Assembly: GCA_937127205.1 (NCBI GenBank)
Contig: CAKZLS010000425.1
Coordinates: forward strand, 1 to 7,528
Reading direction: 5' to 3'
DNA: 7,528 nt
Source of the DNA: an uncultured Rhodospirillales bacterium
GTDB taxonomy: Bacteria > Pseudomonadota > Alphaproteobacteria > Rhodospirillales > Defluviicoccaceae
Shown here: positions 1 through 5,639 of the stretch, piece after piece
Layout of the letters: each line of letters starts with the position of its first letter
Numbering within the stretch: the stretch's first letter is position 1
Notes under the pieces: generated by a model
What the model was told of the DNA's origin: nothing
Database searches by the model: none
What the model saw: only the letters and a program-made list of their open reading frames with translations
Made by a program: the position numbers and the translations under genes

Positions 1-577
1 ATCATACAACCCGATTCAGGTCAAATGTCGAAGCGCGATTCTGCAACAGGCTCGTCAGCAACACCATGAATACGCCACCTTTGCCCGGCAACACTCCATC
101 GCAAATTCCAGCAAAAGAAAAACACGTTAATGCAGTCGTGATTCTGTTTAACGAGAAACAAACACCAATATGTTGACACAAAACAATAATATCGGACCAA
201 ACTTGGTTGGGGTTATATATTGTCCGGGTCGCCGCCGGATTTAAGTTCACGAATACGGGACCGACTCAAATGACACCAAATTGCCCAACATTTCGATTAG
301 TGAAAGCTTTTTGTGGCATGCGCGAGCCAAATGACCAACATATGTGGCAGGCGCCGAGACGCGTAGAGCCATCAGACGAAATGGTGGGATGTTGCTTTTC
401 AAAAGCTTGGGGAGAATACAAGCTCCAAACGGGGTGAAAACATGGCTTGACCGGTTGGCAAGATTGGTGCTTTGTCAGATCGTTACGGCCACTCAACGTA
501 CTCGGTCATTTTTGATTATTTTTGCGTACCGGGACCGATTAACGGTTTGTATTGTGTGGGGTTAGAGGGGCAGTGGG
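1..577. other. Upstream non-coding region, AT-richer
   Basis: No convincing gene is seen on either strand. Open frames here are short, have no recognisable domain and lack good ribosome binding sites. The region is visibly richer in A and T than the genes that follow and probably carries the promoter of the glycosyltransferase gene at 578, but I cannot place a -35/-10 pair with proper spacing. A TTGACA at 173-178 has no -10 box at a suitable distance. Small symmetrical elements are present: ACCAAACTTGGT at 196-207, the perfect 13-mer palindrome GCTTTTCAAAAGC at 394-406, and an inverted pair AAGCTTTT/AAAAGCTT at 304-311 and 401-408. Any could be a regulator site, but nothing ties them to a known regulator. 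Confidence 0.5.
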
Positions 578-2053
578 ATGCCAGAGGGGTTTGCAAGCGA
601 GGGGTTTGCGGACAGGCGAGAGATTGGGAAACCGCGTTTCAGATTTCCCCGGTCTTCGCTCGTTTCTGAGAACCTAGTTGCGAGCATTTTGGGTCTGAGC
701 GATGCGCTTATTCTGTTGTGTATCGGATTGACTGCGTTTTGGGCGTACTTGGGGTTCGCCAGTCCGGATATGTCGTCGTATATCGCGGCCTTGGCACTCA
801 TGGCGTCGCTCATGGTTCTTTTCTTCTACTTTGGCCGGCTTTACGACTTCGAAACAGTGGCTGCTTGGCCGCGTCGAATGCCGCGGTTGATGTTTATCCT
901 GGCGACGGTTCTCCTTGTTTTGACAGGGTTGGGTTTCGCCTTCAAAATTTCCGATCACTTCTCGCGCGCCTGGGTTTTCACCACCTTCGCGGGTGCGGCC
1001 GTCGGGATTCTGCTGGGTCGCGCGGCATTTGCATCCTGGCTGAGCCGCACGGCGCGCTCCGGTCGCCTTCAACGCCGCATCGCCGTTGTGGGCGTCGGTG
1101 AACAGGCGCGCCTGTTCTTGTCCCGTCTCGATGAAGAGCGCGCACCTTGGCGGCGGGTGGTCGGGGTTTTCGATGACCGCACCGTATCTAGGACCGGCGC
1201 AGATATCGACGGTCAGCCGGTCGTCGGCAACTTGGGCGATCTCGTCGACTGGGTAAGACGAGGGGACATCGACGATATCGTTATAACATTTCCGTGGAAT
1301 GCCGATAGCAGGCTGACCAAAGTTATCCAGAGACTCAGGGAATTGCCGGTTCATATCTACGTCGGCTGCGATTTGATCGGCTATCATTTCCCCGCCCACC
1401 ATCAGCGCCTGCTCGGGCAAGTCCCGGTATTGGAAATCGAAAAAGCACCATTCTCGGGCTGGAGTGGTGTTCTGAAGCTGCTTGAGGACAAGATCCTGGG
1501 CACAATTTTGACAATCTTGTACCTTCCCCTAATGGGTGCAATCGCCCTTGCGATCAAATTCACCAGTCCGGGCCCGGTGTTGTTCAAGCAAAAGCGATAT
1601 GGCTTTAACAACCAGCTGATCGAAGTCTACAAATTTCGCACCATGCATCACTCGAAGACCAGCGCCACCACCTTCGCTCAAGCGACCAAGAGTGATCCAC
1701 GGATAACGAAGGTCGGCCGAATTCTGCGAAAGACCAGCCTCGACGAATTGCCTCAGTTGTTCAATGTCCTCAACAACACGATGTCGCTGATTGGGCCACG
1801 GCCTCACCCGGTGGAGCTCAATCGCGAGTTCGAGAAACTGCTCGCCGATTACAACCGGCGCCACAAAGTTAAACCCGGGATGACCGGCTGGGCGCAGATT
1901 AATGGGTGGCGAGGCGAAACGGAAACCTTGGACAAGATGCGCGGCCGAGTTGAGCACGACATCTACTATATTGAGAACTGGTCGCTTTGGCTCGACGTCC
2001 GGATTCTTTTCGCCACACTCTTTGTCGGATGGACACACAAGAATGCATATTGA
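578..2053 (+). CDS. Undecaprenyl-phosphate sugar-1-phosphate transferase (WcaJ/ExoY type)
   Basis: This 491-residue inner-membrane protein should transfer a sugar 1-phosphate, probably glucose 1-phosphate from UDP-glucose, to undecaprenyl phosphate, the first step of repeat-unit assembly. Four membrane segments are visible near residues 34-60, 66-86, 103-123 and 131-148. A soluble nucleotide-fold-like domain follows at about 166-285 (GVGEQA at 172-177). A further hydrophobic segment at about 303-328 leads into the catalytic domain, with KFRTM at 352-356, SLDELPQLFNVL at 387-398, the catalytic-type Asp-Glu at 389-390, SLIGPRP at 403-409, KPGMTGWAQ at 432-440 and ENWS at 466-469. Length and order fit the long polyprenyl glycosylphosphotransferase class. 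The ATG at 578 follows a good binding site, GAGGGG at 565-570. The 3' end overlaps the next gene by 11 bases, implying cotranscription. Family is certain; glucose rather than galactose is inferred. Confidence 0.93.
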   Translation: MPEGFASEGFADRREIGKPRFRFPRSSLVSENLVASILGLSDALILLCIGLTAFWAYLGFASPDMSSYIAALALMASLMVLFFYFGRLYDFETVAAWPRRMPRLMFILATVLLVLTGLGFAFKISDHFSRAWVFTTFAGAAVGILLGRAAFASWLSRTARSGRLQRRIAVVGVGEQARLFLSRLDEERAPWRRVVGVFDDRTVSRTGADIDGQPVVGNLGDLVDWVRRGDIDDIVITFPWNADSRLTKVIQRLRELPVHIYVGCDLIGYHFPAHHQRLLGQVPVLEIEKAPFSGWSGVLKLLEDKILGTILTILYLPLMGAIALAIKFTSPGPVLFKQKRYGFNNQLIEVYKFRTMHHSKTSATTFAQATKSDPRITKVGRILRKTSLDELPQLFNVLNNTMSLIGPRPHPVELNREFEKLLADYNRRHKVKPGMTGWAQINGWRGETETLDKMRGRVEHDIYYIENWSLWLDVRILFATLFVGWTHKNAY

Positions 2054-3089
2054 ACGATCCAAATCCGTACTCGTCACCGGCGGAGCGGGTTTTCTCGGTT
2101 CCCATCTGTGCGAACGCCTGCTCGACCACGGCAGCGATGTGATCTGCGTCGATAACTTCTACACGGGCAGCCGTGACAACATCATTCATCTTCTTGGAAA
2201 CCCGAGATTCGAGTTTATCCGCCATGATGTGACGTTCCCACTCTACGTAGAGGTTGATCAAATTTACAACCTGGCGTGTCCGGCGTCGCCTATCCACTAT
2301 CAGCTCGACCCCGTTCAAACGACAAAAACCAGCGTGCATGGAGCGATTAACATGCTCGGCCTCGCTAAACGCACGAAAGCGAGAATCCTGCAGTCGTCGA
2401 CCAGTGAAATATACGGCGATCCGGAGGTGCATCCTCAGACCGAAGAGTACCGCGGTCATGTGAGTTCGACGGGTCCGCGGAGTTGCTATGACGAAGGGAA
2501 GCGCTGCGCCGAGACGCTGTTCTATGATTATCACCGCCAGCACAAATTGGAAGTGCGGGTGGCTCGGATCTTCAATACGTACGGCCCTCGCATGCATCCC
2601 AACGACGGTCGGGTCGTCTCGAACTTCATCGTGCAGGCGTTGACCGGACAGCCGATCACCCTTTACGGCGACGGCAGCCAAACCCGGTCGTTCTGCTATG
2701 TCGACGACCTCATCGAAGGGCTGATACGGCTGATGAACTCCGAAGGGCCGGATGCTCACGAGCCGGTCAATATCGGCAACCCTCATGAGGTTTCGGTGGC
2801 GGAATTGGCGGAGCGCGTGTTGCGTTTGACCGGATCACGGTCTGCCACCGAGCACCGGCCGCTTCCGGTGGACGACCCGCTTCAAAGGTGCCCGGACATC
2901 ACGCGTGCCCAGGAACGTCTGGGTTGGGCACCGACGGTCCCCCTCGAAGAGGGGCTCGCGCGCGCGGTCTCGTATTTCAAGAGCGTGCTGATCCCGAGCA
3001 CATCGGCTGACGGCGGCCTGGGTTCCGGGGCTGCCGGAGTCCCCGAAGACGCGGCGTCAAGAAAACAGGCGGCGGCGCAAGCGGTATGA
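2043..3089 (+). CDS. uxs: UDP-glucuronate decarboxylase (UDP-xylose synthase)
   Basis: This 348-residue cytoplasmic enzyme of the extended SDR family should oxidise and decarboxylate UDP-glucuronate to UDP-xylose, using bound NAD. The Rossmann motif TGGAGFLGSH lies at residues 12-21. The family signature NLACPASPIHYQ is at 76-87, the Thr-Ser-Glu of the active site at 120-122, the catalytic Tyr149-x-x-x-Lys153 in SCYDEGK, the RIFNTYGPRM block at 175-184 and YGDGSQTRSFCYVDD at 208-222. These blocks distinguish it from UDP-glucose 4-epimerases. The frame is open upstream to 1902, but I chose the ATG at 2043 because homology begins there and a GGATGGA binding site lies at 2027-2033. The last 30 or so residues (from about 319) are Ala/Gly/Ser-rich, lie beyond the usual end of the family and are probably disordered. 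Translation is probably coupled to the upstream transferase gene. UDP-xylose would feed the polysaccharide. Confidence 0.93.
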   Translation: MHIERSKSVLVTGGAGFLGSHLCERLLDHGSDVICVDNFYTGSRDNIIHLLGNPRFEFIRHDVTFPLYVEVDQIYNLACPASPIHYQLDPVQTTKTSVHGAINMLGLAKRTKARILQSSTSEIYGDPEVHPQTEEYRGHVSSTGPRSCYDEGKRCAETLFYDYHRQHKLEVRVARIFNTYGPRMHPNDGRVVSNFIVQALTGQPITLYGDGSQTRSFCYVDDLIEGLIRLMNSEGPDAHEPVNIGNPHEVSVAELAERVLRLTGSRSATEHRPLPVDDPLQRCPDITRAQERLGWAPTVPLEEGLARAVSYFKSVLIPSTSADGGLGSGAAGVPEDAASRKQAAAQAV

Positions 3090-3325
3090 CGTTTGAGTGA
3101 CCATACGTTCAGCGGTGAGCGTCACCTGAGTACAGTGTCGGGATATTGAACGCGCGTATGGCGAGCACGACGGGGCTCATCATTGCCGCATCGAGAGGAA
3201 CGTTGTTCGGCCCCTCCTTGGCGGTGCTGGCGACGGGTTGCCGTTCCCGGTGCTCACGGATTTGGCACAATAAATGGATGGGAGGTTTGGGAAGTTTGTG
3301 TGCCCCCCGTCCTTGGTGAGCGGAA

Positions 3326-3353
3326 AAGCTCGCAAGTTCGCTCGCGCGAGCTT
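3326..3353. other. 8-bp perfect stem-loop
   Basis: AAGCTCGC at 3326-3333 pairs exactly with GCGAGCTT at 3346-3353 around a 12-base loop. It lies about 75 bases before the oxidoreductase start. There is no T-run after it on the + strand. On the - strand the stem is followed by TTCC, so it is at best a weak terminator for leftward transcripts. It could instead be a leader structure in the oxidoreductase mRNA or a regulator site. The symmetry is certain; the function is unknown. Confidence 0.4.
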
Positions 3354-3413
3354 AAAGGCCGGCAAAAAGAGCCGCTTCCGAGCACAGTGCCAGTTTATCG
3401 CATAAGCATGATT

Positions 3414-3420
3414 GGAGGAA
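3414..3420 (+). promoter_or_regulatory. Ribosome binding site that decides the oxidoreductase start
   Basis: GGAGGAA lies 9 bases before the ATG at 3430. A longer reading from the TTG at 3412 would have its start codon touching this same site, so the site supports the ATG. The protein from 3430 also begins like family members, with a short polar lead into the first beta strand. Confidence 0.75.
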
Positions 3421-3429
3421 AGTTGTCGA

Positions 3430-4329
3430 ATGTCGTCTGAAAAGCACAATAGCCCGCTCAAGATCGGCATCGCCGGTTACGGCAAAATGGGACAGCTTCG
3501 GCATGAAAAAGTGGAAGTTACCGGCCGAGCCAAAGTGATTGGCGTTTGCGATCCCTTTACCAAACCGCAGGGATTGGCCGACGGCATCCACGTTTACGAC
3601 GACTGGAACGAGATGATCGCCAGTCCCGATATCGACGCCCTGTTCGTCGCCACCGTCAACGCGCTCAACAAACCGATCACCATTGCGGCTTTGCAGGCGG
3701 GAAAGCACGTCTTCTGCGAAAAGCCCCCGGCGTTTACGGGAGCCGACATGATGGAGATCATGGCCGTGGAGCGGACCTCGCGGTGCAAGCTCATGTATGG
3801 TTTCAATCACCGCCAGCATGGTGCCGCGATTCACATGCGCAACATCGTCGACAGCGGCAAATACGGACGCATTCTCTGGATGCGCGGCCGATACGGAAAA
3901 TCGGTGGACGCGGACTATCTGAGTACGTGGCGATCCGACCCAAGCCTCGCGGGCGGGAGAATATTGATCGATCAGGGCATTCACATGCTCGATCTGTTCC
4001 TCTACCTCGGTGGCCCGTTCGACGAAGTGCAGGCGATGGTATCGAGTCTCTACTGGAAAATTCCGGGCGTGGAGGACAACGTCTTCGCGCTGCTGCGGGA
4101 TTCCAAGACCGGCCGCGTTGCTTCCATTCATTCCACCATGACCCAATGGCGCCACATCTTCTCGCTCGAGGTCTTCATGGAGCGCGGATACATGGTGCTG
4201 AACGGGTTGAAAACCTCCAGCGACACGTACGGCAAAGAAGTTCTGGTTGTCGCGACCAATCGAACCACCGCGCCCGCGGCCACATGGGAAGAGGAGGAGA
4301 GTTTCTCCTACGAAACCGACTCCTCTTGA
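3430..4329 (+). CDS. Gfo/Idh/MocA-family oxidoreductase, cut short by an in-frame TGA
   Basis: The 299-residue product is most of an NAD(P)-dependent sugar (or nucleotide-sugar) dehydrogenase of the cytoplasm. The Rossmann motif GYGKMG is at 16-21, the family hallmark EKPP at 97-100 (Lys98), and the second-domain catalytic motif DQGIHMLD at 181-188 supplies Asp181 and His185. With Lys98 these form the usual triad. Residues 144-299 form the sheet domain. The TGA at 4327-4329 stops translation before the final helix. The same frame continues for 55 codons to a TAA at 4495, and the downstream residues look like the family's normal end. The intact protein would be 355 residues, a normal length. 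The site most likely held TGG (Trp). All residues that bind cofactor and substrate precede the stop, so partial activity is possible, but loss of the C-terminal helices usually destabilises such a fold. The substrate cannot be read from sequence; the isomerase next door suggests a shared precursor pathway. Confidence 0.85.
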   Translation: MSSEKHNSPLKIGIAGYGKMGQLRHEKVEVTGRAKVIGVCDPFTKPQGLADGIHVYDDWNEMIASPDIDALFVATVNALNKPITIAALQAGKHVFCEKPPAFTGADMMEIMAVERTSRCKLMYGFNHRQHGAAIHMRNIVDSGKYGRILWMRGRYGKSVDADYLSTWRSDPSLAGGRILIDQGIHMLDLFLYLGGPFDEVQAMVSSLYWKIPGVEDNVFALLRDSKTGRVASIHSTMTQWRHIFSLEVFMERGYMVLNGLKTSSDTYGKEVLVVATNRTTAPAATWEEEESFSYETDSS

Positions 4330-4497
4330 GACGCGGAGATCAAGATCTTCCTGGATGCGGTCGAGAAAGGACTCCCCATCGTTTCCGGCAGTTCAACGCA
4401 CGCGCTCGAGGTGATGCGCTTGGTCGACAGGATCTACGCCAATGAGCGACATGAAGCGGACACTCTTTACACCGATTTAAATGCCGTCTCGGTATAA
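4330..4497 (+). pseudogene. Stranded C-terminal coding remnant of the oxidoreductase
   Basis: Reading on in the same frame after the TGA gives 55 codons and a TAA at 4495-4497. The translation starts DAEIKIFLDAVEKGLPI and continues with SSTHALEVMRLVDRIYA, the pattern (acidic helix, Gly-Leu-Pro-Ile turn, then ALxVMxLVxxIY helix) that closes many Gfo/Idh/MocA proteins. No shift of frame is needed, so a single base change explains the break. With this part included the gene would end 32 bases before the isomerase ATG, a normal operon spacing. With the early stop the gap is 200 bases. I see no start codon with a binding site that would let this segment be translated alone. Confidence 0.75.
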
Positions 4498-4529
4498 ATC
4501 GATCGGATCCCCATTAGGAGACAGAGACC

Positions 4530-5099
4530 ATGACCGAATTTTTGGATGGCTATTTCGACCAATATCGGCAACTGGCGTTCGGTAAGGACATCTACGAACC
4601 CATTAAGCTTTTCCGCGACCTTGCCGCCGCAACGCGCGATAAGGGCGGCAAAATGATGTTTGCCGGCAATGGCGCCAGCGCATCCCTGTCGGAGCATGGC
4701 GCCGTCGATTTCACCAAGCAAGGGGGCGTGCGTTCGATCACCTTCCACGATCCCAATCTGATAACCTGCTTCGCCAACGATTTCGGCTATGACCACTGGA
4801 TGGCCAAGGCGATCGAGCATCACGCGAAACCGGAAGACGCTGTCGTTTTGATCAGCGTGAGCGGGACCTCGCCTTCCGTTGTCAATGCGGCAAAGTATGC
4901 CCGATCCGTTTCCTTGCCGGTGGTGAGCTTCACCGGACGGGACGCCGACAATCCGCTCAAGGAGCTCTCGGATATCGCACTGTATGTACCGTCGCACGCC
5001 TACAACGTGGTTGAGAGCATTCACGGGATCTGGCTCACCGCGGCCATCGATCTGATGATTGGTGAAGCCGTATACGAGACACGCGCCGTTGCGATCTAA
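4530..5099 (+). CDS. SIS-domain sugar-phosphate isomerase, GmhA-like
   Basis: This 189-residue cytoplasmic protein has one SIS (sugar isomerase) domain and resembles phosphoheptose isomerase, which converts sedoheptulose 7-phosphate to D-glycero-D-manno-heptose 7-phosphate. The phosphate-binding loop GNGASAS is at 46-52 and the second sugar-phosphate loop SVSGTSPS at 109-116. The length matches GmhA. By my alignment by eye, the zinc ligands of GmhA (His, Glu, Gln, His) become His56, Asp60, Glu162 and Thr170, so only one is unchanged and a different metal use or substrate is possible. The ATG at 4530 follows AGGAG at 4516-4520. It probably shares a transcript with the oxidoreductase gene upstream. 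No heptose kinase or nucleotidyltransferase is nearby, which weakens a heptose assignment. The SIS fold is sure; the substrate is not. A 16-bp tandem repeat begins within its last codons. Confidence 0.85.
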   Translation: MTEFLDGYFDQYRQLAFGKDIYEPIKLFRDLAAATRDKGGKMMFAGNGASASLSEHGAVDFTKQGGVRSITFHDPNLITCFANDFGYDHWMAKAIEHHAKPEDAVVLISVSGTSPSVVNAAKYARSVSLPVVSFTGRDADNPLKELSDIALYVPSHAYNVVESIHGIWLTAAIDLMIGEAVYETRAVAI

Positions 5100-5144
5100 G
5101 GCGGGCGCAATCTAAGGCGGGAGCGATCTAAGGCGGGAGCGATC
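5091..5144 (+). repeat. 16-bp tandem repeat, about 3.4 copies
   Basis: The unit GCGATCTAAGGCGGGA occurs at 5091-5106 (last base C), 5107-5122 (A for G at position 3) and 5123-5138, followed by a partial GCGATC at 5139-5144. The first copy holds the last two codons and the TAA of the isomerase gene. Because 16 is not a multiple of 3, the copies put TAA at 5097, 5113 and 5129, one in each forward frame. The pattern is directly visible. It looks like recent local duplication by slippage. Confidence 0.9.
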
Positions 5145-5633
5145 CGTATTGGAGGCAACTGCGCTGCGCAATCGGCACGTGAACCGTTGATGAAGGTCGC
5201 GATGCGAAAATAGCAAGCCCCCAACCGGAGTATGCGTTATACGTTTTGTCCGCTCCCAATGGGATCTGTCTCATACGGCCCGAATTGGGTCAGCGCGACG
5301 GCAGTATACCGCAGTAAATGATTTCTCGATGTTGATCCCCAACACCCCAACCAGGATCCGCCGCTGAAAATACGTGCCCTTCGTTCGAATAGGAATGCCG
5401 CGATGGCGTCGGCCCGATGGTCAAACCCGCCTATACCATGCTATTTAGCTCCCCTTGAAAGCCGCACGAAATGACGCCATGGTGATGAATAGGCATTTGC
5501 AATTTATGCTGGCGCCACTGGTAGTTGGCCATCCGGTAAAATGGTGGCTCTTTCGGCGAAACGACCCGGACGCGAACCATCGCATACGCCAGGGGGGGGA
5601 CGACATCCTCCGCTTCGGCTTATTTCCTAGGGC
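5100..5633. other. Intergenic gap before the flippase
   Basis: Apart from the tandem repeat at its left end, this 534-base gap has no gene I can support. It contains an inverted pair CCCAAT/ATTGGG at 5255-5260 and 5284-5289, a compact palindrome TGCGCTGCGCA at 5160-5170, and a run of eight G at 5592-5599. A 60-codon frame runs from a TTG at 5455 to a TGA at 5635-5637, which overlaps a possible TTG start of the flippase. It has no binding site and no recognisable domain, so I leave it uncalled. The flippase promoter is probably here but is not identifiable by eye. The gap could be the decayed remains of an operon gene; no remnant is recognisable. Confidence 0.5.
5592..5599 (+). repeat. Eight-G homopolymer tract
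   Basis: An uninterrupted run of eight G lies 35-41 bases before the two possible flippase starts (5634 and 5640). Such tracts can vary in length by slipped-strand copying. Here a length change would not alter the flippase frame, since an in-frame TAG at 5628-5630 lies between; it could affect only promoter spacing, the mRNA leader or the small uncalled frame that crosses it. Confidence 0.6.
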
Positions 5634-5639
5634 TTGATC

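Larger units (their letters stand above)
3090..3429. other. Intergenic gap with inverted repeats
   Basis: This 340-base gap separates the transferase-decarboxylase pair from the oxidoreductase-isomerase pair and probably holds the second pair's promoter. I see no supported gene. Structures present are a perfect small hairpin GGTGA-GCG-TCACC at 3114-3126, an inverted pair CCATACG/CGTATGG at 3101-3107 and 3155-3161, and a stronger 8-bp hairpin at 3326-3353 listed separately. None is followed by a run of T on the + strand, so none is a standard terminator for the decarboxylase gene. The TGGCAC at 3263-3268 recalls a sigma-54 -24 element, but the -12 GC is missing, so I do not call a promoter. 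Confidence 0.5.

Noticed and set aside
173..192. Sigma-70 promoter from TTGACA and TAATAT
   Set aside because: The two boxes are only 8 bases apart instead of about 17.
1..250. Minus-strand frame running off the left edge
   Set aside because: No binding site, no domain and mixed composition; I could not tell it from chance.
1899..2786. 295-codon minus-strand frame opposite the decarboxylase
   Set aside because: It lies antisense to a gene with all family motifs; no recognisable protein features.
3263..3279. Sigma-54 promoter at TGGCAC
   Set aside because: The -24-like part fits but the required GC at -12 is replaced by GG.
4327..4329. Selenocysteine codon at the TGA
   Set aside because: The position is outside the active site, the expected residue is Trp rather than Cys, and the only structure after it is a tight AGATC-AA-GATCT palindrome, not a convincing bacterial SECIS hairpin.
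4327..4329. Genetic code in which TGA means Trp
   Set aside because: The transferase, decarboxylase and flippase genes all end with TGA at natural family ends and use TGG for Trp throughout.
3546..4445. 299-codon open frame overlapping the oxidoreductase in another frame
   Set aside because: Its translation is rich in Arg and His with no domain and it lies over a gene with clear motifs; it is an antiphase shadow of GC-rich coding DNA.
5431..5580. 49-codon minus-strand frame in the gap
   Set aside because: It has an ATG but no binding site and no recognisable similarity; too short to support.
5455..5637. 60-codon frame before the flippase
   Set aside because: TTG start without a ribosome binding site, no recognisable domain; only its TTGA overlap with the flippase start is of note.
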